Source of the DNA: Erodium maritimum
Taxonomy: Eukaryota > Streptophyta > Magnoliopsida > Geraniales > Geraniaceae
Direction of reading: 5' to 3'
DNA: 64,000 nucleotides
NCBI GenBank assembly: GCA_963921825.1
Contig: OY997590.1
Location: forward strand, 37,279,039-37,343,038
The notes beneath the pieces are model-generated. The model made no database searches, was not told the origin of the DNA, and saw only the letters and a program-made list of their open reading frames with translations. Below are positions 31,766-43,412 of this stretch, one piece after another (the stretch's first letter is position 1; the number at the start of each line of letters is the position of its first letter). A program made the translations under genes and the position numbers.

Positions 31766-33321
31766 TAGGAACCGCGAGAACCAATCTAAGTCGTCCATTT
31801 TAAAAATGGATGGATGAGATGTAATTGAGTAGTTGACTTGTTGACTGCAAAAAAACAACACTTATTAGTAAGTGGTAAGGGCTTTTTAGTAAAACTATCA
31901 TATTACTTTTTTTTAACCAATTCACTAATTTAATTTTTCCCGCTTCGTTTGAACTCCGATTGGCTTCAAACTTGCGCCATTAGTTTTTTTTTAAGGACTT
32001 TCTATCAAGATCAGTCATGAATATATTTTGAAGCACGGAAAAAAAGAATATTTCGGGGTTGATTTTTTTTTTAAATCTGGGTAATTTTTATCAACACTTT
32101 GCTCTGGATTCATCAACACTTTCACACTGGTTTTATCAACACTTTACACTGATTTTATCACCCTCATTTTCCAAAACTGATCATGATTTTATCACCTCAT
32201 CGCGTGCTTTTTACGAACACTAGTTTTATCAACACTAAACACTAGGTTTATCATTCAATTTACGTGTGTTTTATCACCCCCATCACATGTTTTTTTTGAA
32301 GCACGAAAAAAATATATTTCGGGGCTGGTTTTTAAAGAAATTATATCGGGTAATTTTTATCAACACTTTGCTCTGGGTTTATCAACACTTTACACTGGTT
32401 TTATCAACATTTTACACTGGTTTTATAACCTAATTTTCCAAAACTGATCATGATTTTATCACCTCATCGCATGCTTTTTATGAACACTAGTTTTATCAAC
32501 ACTAAACAATAGGTTTATCATTCAAAATACCCCCCATCACATGTTTTTTTTGAAGCACGAAAAAAAATTATTTCAGGGCTGGTTTTTAAAGAAATTATAT
32601 ATGGGTAATTTTTATCAACACTTTTCTCTGGGTTTATCAACATTTTACACTGGTTTTATCAACACTTTACACTGGTTTTATCACCCCATTCTCCAAAACT
32701 GATCATGATTTTTATCATCTCATCACATGCTTTTTATGAACACCAGTTTTAGCAACACTAAACACTTGATTTATCATTGAATTACGTATGTTTTATCACC
32801 TCATCACAAGTTGTTTTTATCAACGTTAAACTCTAGTGTATCACACTTATTATCAAAATTGAACATGGTTTTTATCACCTCATTATTTGTTTCTTATCAC
32901 CTCATTACATGTTTTTTTATCAAAATTTAGCACTAGTTCGGTACTCCGATATAAAACATTTATTAGTGAAGATTTATCAATGCTCAACATTATTTTTATC
33001 ACCTTGATATAAATTTTTATTTTCGTGCTTCAAAATATATTCATGACTGATCTTGATTTAAAGCACTTGAAAAAAGAAAAATATTGACGCAAGTTTAAAG
33101 TTAATCGGAGTTCAAACGAATCGGGAAATATTAAATTAGTGAATTGGTTAAAAAAATTGACACTTGTCCACATAGCACCATGCTATTACAATTATGTCAT
33201 TGCTTGTTCGAGAATGGATGAAAGTGACGTGAATTTGGGTAGAATTGGGGTGATGATGTGACATCATGGTGAATGTTGGATCTTAGGTGTGTGTGGTTAG
33301 AATTGGTTCTCACGGTTCCTA
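31766..33321. mobile_element. TTTATCA-array long-arm element, copy C
   Basis: The best-defined copy, 1,556 bp. Ends TAGGAACCGCGAGAACCAAT and the reverse complement of TAGGAACCGTGAGAACCAAT. Inverted arms of about 270 bp meet inner motifs ATATTTTGAAGCACG and CGTGCTTCAAAATAT. The central part holds the repeat array, including internal near-duplications that restart with GAAGCACGAAAAAA at about 32300 and 32555. Flanks TGTTTTAACG and TGTTAAGAG may be a degraded target duplication. No ORF. Confidence 0.82.
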
Positions 33322-33840
33322 TGTTAAGAGTGGTTCACAATAGATTATCCCAATTCACCTTCAATATAGACAGGAGGATGAAAAGCTAATTGATAGCCAA
33401 CACGGTGTTAAAGTTTAAAGATTTTATATTTTTTCCTGGCTTTGGATTGGAGGGAAAATCTAGGCGTGGATGGACCGAGAAAGAGATCGATTTGGCATCC
33501 GAAGGTTACGAATGGCAGCTCGGGACAAATAGGCCGGGACTTAGTGGGTTTGAAAGAGGGCGTTGTTCATAAAATTAAGAATGGTGTGATTGTGTCTTTG
33601 AGGTCTAGAGTGTCACTAGAGAAAGCCTTGTAGGCGATGAATTTTGTTGGCGTTAAAGGAGTGGAAATTAGAAGGCTAAATGGTAATTTTTTTCTCCTAC
33701 TTTGCTTTGACTTATTATTTTCTAGTATTTTACTTGAGACGGATTGGAAATAGTTCATGTCTTGGTTTAAAATTTATGTTTGGATGGTTCATTGGCCTTA
33801 TTTGGTGATCATTGGGGTGGTATGAGGTTTATGGGTTCCC
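33322..33840 (+). pseudogene. LINE ORF1-like protein, continuation after copy C
   Basis: Broken frames continue the RRM-type ORF1, including VKGVEIRRLNGNFFLL followed by WFKIYVW and a GLWVP block, the order seen in the linker of plant L1 ORF1 proteins. Stops and shifts throughout. The right end is cut at 33841 by T-rich retroposon-like sequence. Confidence 0.45.
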
Positions 33841-34308
33841 ATATTTTTTTGACGAAAAGGTTGCAATGCAAAAGGTTTTATTAATGAATATTCAAATCAC
33901 ATACGAAATAAAATAACAAACAAAATATGTAAAAATATAAGGTCGATACATAATTGAAACAGTAACCTCAATCGATACTCGAAGAGGGAACTGGTATGTC
34001 GAGGCCTGCGAACCAATTTCCTTAAGACTTTTTATTGCCCCGTCTAAGCAAGTTTCCCAAGATACAATGACAACGTAAACAAACTCGAAACCGTGTATGA
34101 GAAGTAGCACCGAGTAGAAAGAAATCAGTTGCTCTGTTCTTGGAGAATGAGAGAAATTGTGTAGGTAAATTTCGTATCTAATTCGTCTCTACTACGTGTC
34201 TAATTTTTCACTACGAATAATGAAATAGAACAGAGCTTATATAAGAAAAGGGGAGAGAGTTTTTGGAAACGAGTTTTATGGAAACACAATTTTCGGAAAT
34301 ATCAATTT
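33841..34308 (-). repeat. Probable retroposon with poly(A) on the minus strand
   Basis: Begins with a T run followed by GACGAAAAGGTTGCAATGC, which on the minus strand is a 3' end with poly(A) tail. A TATATAAG lies near 34235. No ORF; family not named. Confidence 0.4.
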
Positions 34309-34791
34309 TTGGGAAATAGACAATTTCAGGGGACGTGGGTAGTAAATACAGATGGCGCACTCTTCGCGGCAGTGAACTTGATGGGGACAAGTTGGATAGG
34401 TAGGGATGACCGGTGGGGTGTTATAGCGGCCCGGTCGACATCCTTCCATGGTCCCCAGAACCCGAGTCTGGTGGAGGCATATGCTATCAGAGATGCGTTG
34501 ACTTGGGTTAGGCAACATCCACACCAGAGGGCGACAGTGAGGAGCGACAGTAAGGTCATAATGGATATGATCAAGAAAGGAGGAAGACTTCTATCTCCTT
34601 TAGGGACAATTATCACAGATTGTATTTCCCTTTTAGCTAATCTCGAGTACATGCAACTCGTTTTTGTAAAGCGGACAGCGAACAAAGTAGCTCACTGGCT
34701 TGCCAGGGCGGCTTGTTCCTCCCCTGTCTGGAATTGGTCCGGGGGTCATATCCCTGAACCTCTTCAAAATATCCTTCTTGCCGATATTTAA
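34309..34791 (+). pseudogene. RNase H domain from the 3' end of a LINE ORF2
   Basis: An open 160-codon frame carries a type-1 RNase H of the plant LINE kind (RVT_3): VVNTDGALFAA (first Asp), SLVEAYAIRDAL (Glu), TVRSDSKVIMDM (Asp) and RTANKVAHWLARAA. It ends QNILLADI and TAA, then a short 3' UTR and an A run at 34816-34825. Everything 5' of the RNase H is missing, so this is a 5'-truncated LINE copy; the domain itself looks intact. Confidence 0.8.
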
Positions 34792-34997
34792 ATAAACATC
34801 ACATTACCTCTCAAAAAAAAAATATTAAATTCGAATTTAATAAATTCTGGAAATTAAAAATAATTTCAGAATTATTATAAGATTCGAAACAATATAAAAT
34901 TTGGAAATTTCTTTAATTGCATATCAATTTCCAAAACTGAAAAAGATATCAATTTCATATTTCCTTATTTTGCATATTCTGAAAATTGGAAATTAAT

Positions 34998-35209
34998 TGT
35001 TGAGATTTTAATACGGGCCGAAGCAAAAACGAGACTGGCGCCACATGCCCAAATTCGTTGCAGCATTCGCCTCCCGCACAGAGCCTTTCACCTGAGCAAT
35101 TCAAACATGCTAAGAAGCACATGCTATATAAACCCAAGGAAAGTTTGGCAATCTTTCCATGTGGGACTACACAGGAATTATGTATTTTCCATTTGCAATT
35201 TTCTCAACA
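34998..35209. repeat. Small solo LTR candidate
   Basis: 212 bp with 8-bp inverted ends TGTTGAGA and TCTCAACA and a TATA motif (TATATAAACC) near 35125, as in short copia or TRIM LTRs. No primer site follows, and the flanking 5-mers differ. Confidence 0.55.
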
Positions 35210-36074
35210 ACTAAGTTCAACGGATGATCTTTGAGCTTTAATTTCTCATTCACCTCTTGTCCGTTTAGACCTCATAATATCTCGTTGGAAAGGCCTCACT
35301 TCCTAGAACACGAAACTAATCTGTTCATAGTTCTAGGGTGAGGCGATCCTATATATAATTGAGCGTCAAGTTGACCATTTCCATTTGTCTAAACTCACTT
35401 TTGTCCAACACTAGGTTCTATCGTACTAGTTCAATCTTGTTTTACTTCTTCTGAATTTTATGGCACTATTAATGTGTTACTTTGTAAGTCTGGTTTTGTT
35501 GTCATCCCTCGGTCGGTAGCATTTAAGTTTGATAATGGCACATTCAACTTAGTGATTAAAAAACTCGGAATTGCTCTGAATGTTTGTTCTTCAATTCATG
35601 AGATGGACTCATAGACTCTCTGACGAGAAATTTAGAACTGTTTACTCCTGTCATTCAGGGTCAGGAAGGTGTTTCAAATTCAAACACACCTGATCCTAAA
35701 GGAGAAGGGAAGGAGGTGGATTTTTTTTCCGGATTCTCGAGGAGTTAAAAGTGTGGAGAACTTTGAAGCGATCATACTTGTTCAGGATTTTCTCAACGCT
35801 CCTGATTGTTTATTGGACGTTGTCTAATTTCCCCCTCTACTAGTCAATTGTGATTCCACACCGAAACATAAGAACATTACGTACATAGCAGGGAAAAGAT
35901 CAATTGTTCCACAAAACCTTCAGTGCTCTGGTGTTTCTTCTGTTAGTCTTAGTTTCCGTAGTTCAAACCTAAATGTCCAAATGCATATATCATCGTTAGA
36001 AATAAAATTAAAGCGGCTTTATATTACTTATGTGTTGGAGTAATATATCGATGTGTGCTCTGATCTATGCCCAC
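35210..36074 (+). other. Degraded coding-like region, family uncertain
   Basis: From about 35430 the plus strand reads GTINVLLCKSGFVVIPRSV and FKFDNGTFNLVIKKL with nearby stops. This could be the tail of the RRM-type LINE ORF1 displaced by insertions, but I cannot confirm it. Confidence 0.25.
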
Positions 36075-36277
36075 AATGCGAATAGAACCATAGATCGAGA
36101 TAGATCACACTCGATGGGTCCCTGGTCAACAAAGCTTCACTAGAAGCGACTAGTATGAAAGATGACTCTTTATGGCTTACGTTCTGTTAGTCATTGGAAT
36201 GAGATTCTGGAGTCTGATCATAGATATCATGTGGGACATGTTATTGGACGACCCGCCCTAAATATGGGCCATAGATT
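36075..36277 (+). repeat. 203-bp direct repeat, left copy
   Basis: Matches 38300-38502 (offset 2,225 bp) with few differences, starting at the shared GAATAGAACCATAGATCGAG. It lies directly before a copia pol fragment. Confidence 0.85.
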
Positions 36278-38299
36278 GGGCCGCATAAACATTTGGGCCG
36301 CCAACTTGGGCCGCATAAACATGAAGCGCCTATCAACACTTCAGAAGTGCGGACTTTCAGGTCCATTCGAATTCCATTCGATCGATAGGTGCAAGGCTTG
36401 TTTAATGGGAAAAATGACTAAAGCGCCCTTTTATCGGTCGCAGCGAAAGGGCGGGTGAATTATTGGGGTTGATACACTCGGAAGTGTGTGGACCAATAGG
36501 TTCGTTTTCCAAGAGGGGTTTTAGCTACTTCATCACATTTACTAACGATTATAGTAGATATGCTTATGTCTGTTCAATTAGACATAAGTCTGAAGCTTTC
36601 GATAAATTCAAAGAGTTCAAGACTGAAGTAGAAAACCGGCTCGGGAAAAGTATTAAGACACTTCGATTGGATCGAGATGGAAAATACTTAACCACAGAGT
36701 TTTTAGATCATCTGGTGGAGAGCGGGATCTTTTCAGAATGGACTCATCCCAGAACACCGCAGTTGAATGTTTTGTCCGAGTGGAGAAATCGGACTTTATT
36801 GGATATGGTCCGATCCATGATCAGTTGGACTGACTCCCAATCTCTTTATGAGGTTATGCTCTAGAGACGACCGTATTCATAGTGAATCGGGTTTCAACGA
36901 AGGTTGTGGAAGGGACACCATTTTAGAAATGGAATGGGGAGATGCCCGCTTTGTCCTTCCTAAAGATTTGTGGTTGCAAGGCTAATGTTTCGACTAAGCT
37001 CGAACGAAGATCTGAGATTCGTGGGGTATCCCTAGCAACAAGGGGATACCACTTCTATAAACCCAATGAGAACATGGTGTTCTTCACTTAGGGTGATGTC
37101 TTTATGGAAAAGAAATTTTGTTTCCAAAGACTTCAGGAGGAATGTGCATCGCGAAGAAATTCAGGATGATACAAATCCGTCTAAACACATTAGAAAGGGA
37201 GCCAGAGATGGTCGTAGAGTAAGAACCAATTCCTATTACAATTCCGGAAGGTCCAAGGCAATCTGAAAGGATCAGTCGTCCACCTCCAAGATATGGTATC
37301 CGGAGAAGACAATGAAGTCATGGGGGATCACGATGATCCAGCCACCTTTTAGAAAGTCGTAGATGGGCCCGACTCCGAGTTATGGTTGGGAGCCATGAGG
37401 GAGGAAATGCAATCAATGTCGGACAACCAAGTTTGGGAACTGGTTGACCCCATCAATGGTGTGAGGACCATCAGAAGTAAATGGATCTTCAAGGTGAAGA
37501 TGGACATGGACGACAACCCTCTGACCTACAAAGCTCGACTGGTGGCGAAAGGTTGTAGGCAGATCCAATGGATTGACTATGAGGAAACCTTCTGCCTAGT
37601 GGCTATGGTCAAAATCGATCCAAATTCTTCTTGACATAAATGTGTATCATAATTACGAGATATGACAAGTGGATGTCAAAACCGCTTTCCTAAATGGAAA
37701 TTTGACTAGTACATTTGTATGTCTCGGCCCAAAGGTTTTGACGATCCGAAGAATAAGGGAAAGATTTATTAGTTGTTGAAATCCATTTATGGATTGAAAC
37801 GAACTTCTCGAAGTTGGAACCTTCGTTTTGATGAAGCTGTAATTGGATTAGGCTTAATTAAGAACGATGATGAATCTTGCGTTTATAGAAGGCTAGTGGG
37901 AGCAAGATTACCTCTCTGGTTCTCATTGAAAACGACATCCGAACCTTGCACGAGACTAAAACTTGGTTGAGGAAGTGTTTCTCAATAAAGGACTTAGGCG
38001 ATGCTGCTTATATATTAGGGATTAAGATATGTAGAGATCGCACCAAGAGGGTCTTGGTTTTAAGTCAGGGAACCTATGTGAACAAGGCATTGAGTAGGTT
38101 CTCAATGCTAGATTCAAAGAAAGGACTCTTACCCACTAGTCATGGCATTCATCTCAGCAAGACTCGGTGTCTTAAGACACCTGATGAGCTAAAAAGGATG
38201 ATGTGAATCCCATGCGCCTGAAGGCAGGATCGATCATATATGCCATGACATGTACGAGACCGAACGTCTCGTAAGCCTTAAGTTGTAGCAGTAGACATC
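36278..38299 (+). pseudogene. Copia pol fragment: pre-integrase, integrase, RT, part of RNase H
   Basis: Starts in the pre-integrase domain (LGRINMKRLSTLQKCG, CKACLMGKM). The integrase core (YFITFTNDYSRYAY, LRLDRDGKYL) carries HSEVCGP, where HTDVCGP is usual, so the first catalytic Asp looks replaced. RT pieces follow in several frames: KARLVAKGCRQ, VDVKTAFLNGN, SIYGLKRTSRSW, FSIKDLGDAAYILGI. It ends within the region before RNase H at the right 203-bp repeat. Family is Tork/Tnt1-like by motif style. Non-functional. Confidence 0.78.
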
Positions 38300-38502
38300 A
38301 ATGGGAATAGAACCATAGATCGAGATAGATCACACTCGATGGGTCCCTAGTCAACAAAGCTTCACTAGAAGCAACTAGTATGAAAGGTGGCTCTTTATGG
38401 CTTACGTTCTGTTAGTCATTGGAATGGGATTCCGGAGTCTGATCATAGGTATCATGTGGGACATGATATTGGACGACCAGCCCTGAATATGTGCCATAGA
38501 TT
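38300..38502 (+). repeat. 203-bp direct repeat, right copy
   Basis: Second copy of the 36075-36277 repeat. Here it continues without break into 3' noncoding retroelement sequence, suggesting this is the original location. Confidence 0.85.
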
Positions 38503-39380
38503 AAGTCATGAACATATTCAGTGTCGTAGCTTGTCATGTATCCTTAGACCAAGGAGTCTTTGTGACCGCTATGTAGTCAACAACTGAGTTCGACCTGAGC
38601 CTAACGTTGTCCGTAACAGCGCTTCCATAACGGCCAGGATTGCCTTAGGGACGGGCTACATGAGTGACACGAAAGACGACTAAGGGATTTATCCCTCATA
38701 CTGAGGTATGGGAAAGATATCGGTTCTCAGCCGCTTGATCGAGAATGACTGAAAGAACAGCATGGCCATGCACATGATATTGGGTGTCAAATATTCACTC
38801 ATCTCACATATCGAGGAACAACGATTGAGAAAAATAAGGATGGCGGCTCTATGCCTTATCTCAATCAGGATATCAGAGATAAAAGGATAGTGACATAGAA
38901 GACAGAAAGGTTAGAATCGACAGGGTCGATTCGTTATGCAGTGTTAGGCAATACTAAAGTCTCGTTAGTTTCCACTTAAATAGGATCAAGTAAAATGAGA
39001 TTTTACGTTGATCTATTGACATGCATAAACCTAAGGGTCACACCGGAGGGTGAAACTCATTGACACATTTATGGAGAATGGCCAAAAGGGAGTTGCCCGG
39101 GACATGACCAAAATTGGGTTTTGGGTCATGTGCCCGTAAGTGAATAGGACTTTACAGATCGAGACAAGGCTTGGAGTCTTAGGATTAATCGCGTCGGATA
39201 ATGTTGGACATTTGCGGTATGGAAGGCTTGGAGGCGATGAGCGAATCACGGGACCTCGTTGGAAATGGCCACGGGCCATGTTCCAAGAGGCCCATGAAAG
39301 CCTCATGCAACCAAGGCCCATGGAACTAATTAATCAAGTCTTGATTAATTAGTACTAAGTAAGCATGACAAGGATTAATG
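38503..39380 (+). other. Noncoding 3' region of copia-type element
   Basis: No ORF. Includes a near-perfect palindrome AATTAATCAAG-T-CTTGATTAATT around 39330-39352. Position after a truncated pol and before an LTR-like block suggests retroelement 3' noncoding sequence. Confidence 0.4.
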
Positions 39381-39844
39381 TGTTGGTGATTCACCACCTA
39401 ATCCCATCTTATCTAGCCATACTTTGTCCTATTTACACCTTACTTGTCATCATGCTTGTCTCATGCCTTTAGTTGGACAAGTATGGGGTTTATTATGTTT
39501 AAGTCATCTTTTTTCAGCATAACAAACACAAGACAAGAATAGGAAACACAACTTCTCTCCCTACAATTTTGGGTTTGGCAAGATCCCACCTCCATTTTTG
39601 TGTTCCTAAGTCCTCAAAGAGAAGAACTATGTGCCTTTTATTCCCATGTGGATACCTAGGCATCTTGGAGACTCAAGCCAATCATTCATTAACTGGTGTT
39701 CTTGTTTTGGTAAGAAATAGTGTTGAGTTTTTCTCTTGTGAATCCATTCTTTGTTAGTTGTTTCATGGTTTTAATCGTCTCTTGGTTTTCATTGATTTTC
39801 CGCTGCGAGTTGGTTCATCTCCAACCCTACCTTGAGACCCAACA
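39381..39844 (+). repeat. LTR-like block
   Basis: Starts TGTTGGTG and ends GACCCAACA, a 6-bp inverted pair TGTTGG/CCAACA, 464 bp long. No primer site, polypurine tract or target duplication was found, so the boundaries are tentative. Confidence 0.35.
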
Positions 39845-39865
39845 TCTTCGACTTACACCATTCAA

Positions 39866-40138
39866 ATGTGTTCCATAACTAGGTCTTTGGATTGTGAGAG
39901 GACAAAAGGGGTAAGTAACTCATACTTTCATGCTATAGATCCTACTGCTAAACTTGATGCTTGGAATTACATTAGACTTTTAAAAGCCAAATCTATACAA
40001 AAAGACAGTATTGATGCAGAACAGTTAGACACTTCAGTTTGTGAAATTCCTTTTAGGAAATTGTTTGATGATCAAGAATGGGTCGAAGATGCTAGTGTTC
40101 AGGGTGTTTACTCCGACGCCTTGAAGCATCAATCTTGA
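39866..40138 (+). CDS. Unrecognised 90-codon ORF between copia pieces
   Basis: Open frame containing SNSYFHAIDPTAKLDAWNY and a charged C-terminal half (LFDDQEWVEDASVQG). It is not a retroelement motif I know, and lies in what should be leader or LTR-adjacent sequence. It could be a captured host exon or chance. No domain, signal peptide or membrane segment is evident. Confidence 0.3.
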   Translation: MCSITRSLDCERTKGVSNSYFHAIDPTAKLDAWNYIRLLKAKSIQKDSIDAEQLDTSVCEIPFRKLFDDQEWVEDASVQGVYSDALKHQS

Positions 40139-40255
40139 AAGTTGCATGAGGTCATTTGTGATTATCCGTGTTTGTGTTAGGATTATGTTTTGGGTTTTTC
40201 TGCTGAAGAATGGAGAGTACTAATCCAGTTGGTTTGAGGCAGCAGAAATGGAATA

Positions 40256-40569
40256 GGGAGGTTTGTGGTTTTTTCTAGGTGAAGGTTAAATAGTTAATGG
40301 TTGTTTTTGAGGTATTGGACAAGGTCTTAGAGGTTCGGTTGTTTTCAGACCTGAGAGGTTTCATCGAACCTGGTTTTGGGCCGTTCTTTGGTGCATCAGT
40401 CATTGGTTAGGCGTCTTAAAGCTCGAACAAGTAAAAATAGGTCATGTCCAATACCTCTCAATTATCAACACCTAACTACTTGCCCGTCCTATGGGTGTCG
40501 TGCGCCTTAGTGGAGCATCCATGGGAAAGCGGAGTAGTAGGTTTGGACGACATATGTGGGTGTCGTGCG
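40256..40569 (+). repeat. 314-bp direct repeat, left copy
   Basis: Matches 41852-42164 with scattered differences, including TAGGTGAAGGTTAAATAG near the start and two GTGTCGTGCGCCTTAG motifs. In this copy it leads into the copia leader. Confidence 0.85.
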
Positions 40570-40896
40570 CCTTAGCGGAGTACCTATATAGTGGCGGGTC
40601 ATAGTTGAAAATTGGTGGACCCGACTACAATTCTCAGCTAGGGTTGAGCTAGGGTATCAGATAGGGTAAGCCGTGTACTTAAGTACATACCCTAGCCAAG
40701 AGTCACATTGGATGTGATTGGACGGGGTCCTACCTACATAACTCGATTGAGTGGTGAGTCTTTGTTCAACTTGATCGAGTGAATCAAGGATCTTGGTTTT
40801 AGATTCTAAAGGTATAGAATCGATTGTTGGTGTTTAAGCTTGATCTTCATAAAATTTATTCAGTTTACTGATTGAATTTTATCTGTTGTAGATTAA

Positions 40897-41851
40897 ATGG
40901 AAAATTCAGCGAACATTAATAGTTTGTCATTAAAAAGCATTCTTAACAGGGTCAAACTAAATGGGACAAACTATTTGGACTGGTACATAATTTTGAGGAT
41001 CATCCTCAAGTCTGAACGTAAAGAATATGTCCTTGACAAGGCTGTATCTAAGACCATATCAGAGTTACATGAAGTGTCATTAACTGTTGAGAAGGATATC
41101 AGGGATCTGGGATCCAAGGATAGTCTAATGGTCAACAAGGGAATTGGAAGTGGATAGGGCGGGGCCTATGCGCACTTGGAGGGAAAGATGAGACACCTGA
41201 GAAAGTCTGCTTCTACTGCCAACAGGCTGGTTAATGGGACCGAGATTATAGGAAGTTCACGGCTTATCTGAAGAAGTGTAGTGGGACTGCGCCTTCATTA
41301 GATAGCTTGGATGATATGAACAAGGGCAGTAGGACTACGCCTTCATCAGGAAACCTGGATGATCTAAGGAAGGGCAGTGGGATTGTGCCTTCATCCGGTA
41401 TTAACTCTATAGATCTACATCTCTCTACTTCCAAAGATTCATGGGTATTAGATACCAGGACTAAATCTCACACATGCACTAACGTATAGTGGCTTAAAGT
41501 ATGAGAGGTTTGGAAAGCACGAAGTGGACCTCAGAGTTGTTGCAACTGCTGTAGGATCCATGAGTATTGCTTTTCCAAGTGGCCTTGTCTTAGTATTGTA
41601 TAATGTATATTGCATACCTACTGTTAGTAGAAATATTATATCTGTATCCGTGTTTGACAAGGAAGGATATAATGTTAATATTGGAAATGGATTTTTCAAT
41701 GTTCTATGCAATGATATGTTTTATGCTAGTACTAACTTGGTTGGAGAATTGTACATATTAGATATTGGTAACAATGCCTCAAGTTCTATATATTAAGTTA
41801 ATACCAAGAGGTCTAAATCCAACGATTTAAACCTAACACTATTATGGCACT
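40897..41851 (+). pseudogene. Copia gag and protease fragment
   Basis: ATG at 40897 begins MENSANINSLS; the gag motif VKLNGTNYLDWYIILRI and LKSERKEYVLD follow. A CCHC remnant (VCFYCQQAG-like) near 41200 and a mutated protease site WVLDTRTKSH (usual DTGxxSH) at about 41440 are in different frames. SRNIISVSVFDKEGYNV and LYILDIG precede a cut-off LLWHW, the start of the pre-integrase motif. The break is where the 36-38 kb fragment begins. Confidence 0.75.
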
Positions 41852-42164
41852 GGGAGGCTCGTGGTTGTGTCTAGGTGAAGGTTAAATAGTTAATGGTTGT
41901 TTTTGAGGTATTGGACAAGGTCTTAGAGGTTCGGTTGTTTTCAGACGTGAGAGGTTTCATCGAGCCTAGTTTTGGGCCGTTCTTTGGTGCATCAGTCAAT
42001 TGTTGGGCGTCTTAAAGCTCGGACAAGTAAAAATGGGTCGTGTTCGATACCTCCCAACTATCAACACCTAACTACCTCCCCGTCCTATGGGTGTCGTGCG
42101 CCTTAGTGGAGCATCCATGGGAAAGCGGGGTAGTAGGTTTGGACGACATATGTGGGTGTCGTGC
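41852..42164 (+). repeat. 314-bp direct repeat, right copy
   Basis: Second copy of 40256-40569; it starts directly after the interrupted LLWHW codons of pol. Confidence 0.85.
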
Positions 42165-43230
42165 ATGAGATTGAAGAGGGAGATTGAAGAGGGAGATTGA
42201 AGCCCTAACAGATACCGGCGGCCAACATCGCTACGATGGAGACTGAACCGGTGGTTACCCACTGGAATCCACAACCCAATTTACTCTATCGGCCGGCTTC
42301 AAAACAGGAAAATAAAGCCTAAACCTTCATTGACGGCCAACATCAAAATTGGCGAGCCCGAGCCAATAATGTGGACGGGAAAAACAAAAGACCAAATCCA
42401 TAAAGCTAGAAAGGAAAAAGGGGGGAGATGCTGAACCACCTAGAGGTAGAAAAGAGAAACCCCGCCTCAAACTATAGCAGCCCCACCAGAATGCGTAGTC
42501 AGTCCTCTGGAACGCTCAAAAGAGCCCATCTTTGACCAACAACGAGAGAAAACCTAAGGGCAAAGAATGGAACCAAAAAATCCCAACACAAGCTACAAAC
42601 CTGGTGAATGCAGCGGTAGAGAGATGGAACGGGTGGAGAAGGACCCAAGAGCAGAGAAACTTCAGGATCCGTGTATTTTACCTCGGTAGACCAAATATAT
42701 AAGAGGAGCCACCAAACGCGGGAAACCGACCTCCACAGCGACGAGAACATGCCAAAACCACAACGTCAAAATCGACGAGAAAGCACATCTCATGACCGAT
42801 TTTGGAGAGAAACACCAAAGGTAGAGGCTACCGGTCATTGAGGCGACACCGAGAAGGCGGAGAAGCTGACATGAAGAGCCATCCACCACAACCGCGCCGT
42901 CGAACCCCGATCTGCAACGATCCCCACTTGGGGAGGAGGGGAAGCGTTTCCCATGGCCAAATATGGGACGGGACACCGAGGAAAAAGAAAAGGCAAGACT
43001 CGCAACAACGCCATAAGAGATAGAGGGACGCGTAGGAAGGATAGAGGAAGGAGGGAAGAGGACAGGAAAGCGAGGATCGGTAGTGACCTCGGTGGTCGTA
43101 GCCCCGAGGTCGCCGCCGAAAGCGACGGAGGCTTTAGGGTTATGTTAGAGAGAAGGAAGATCTCTTTTAGAGAGAGGAGAGAGGTGACCTATTTCAACTT
43201 GAAAAAACCTCCTATGTAATGCACGTTTGG
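42165..43230 (-). repeat. Dispersed GC-rich repeat, probable minus-strand retroposon 5' region
   Basis: Shares blocks with 46900-47725 (the CGACGGCCAACA and GGCGAGCCC motifs, CGATCTGC followed by CATCC/ATCCC) and more loosely with 26080-27200. No intact ORF. Ends in A/G-rich sequence. Confidence 0.4.
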
Positions 43231-43249
43231 GTGCATGATTTCTAAATTT

Positions 43250-43412
43250 TTTTCATTATAGGACTTACCTTGGGCGACAGAAGTAAACAAACCATTGATA
43301 ATGAAGGTTAATCTTTTTATTATCGTCGACCTTAAAACCGTCAGTAATGAAGGTTGAGTTATTCATTACCGACGTTTTCCAAAGCGTCGATAATGATCTA
43401 AGTTACCAACGT
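43250..43412. mobile_element. CACTA element remnant, left part
   Basis: Contains subterminal repeats of the CACTA kind: TCATTACCGACGTTTTCC, GCGTCGATAATGA and relatives in both orientations. Interrupted at 43412 by the gypsy LTR, with the target 5-mer AACGT at 43408-43412. Terminal CACTA motif not found. Confidence 0.55.

Noticed and set aside
39381..39844. Full LTR retrotransposon end
   Set aside because: Only short inverted ends support it; no primer site, polypurine tract or target duplication, so kept as a low-confidence LTR-like block.
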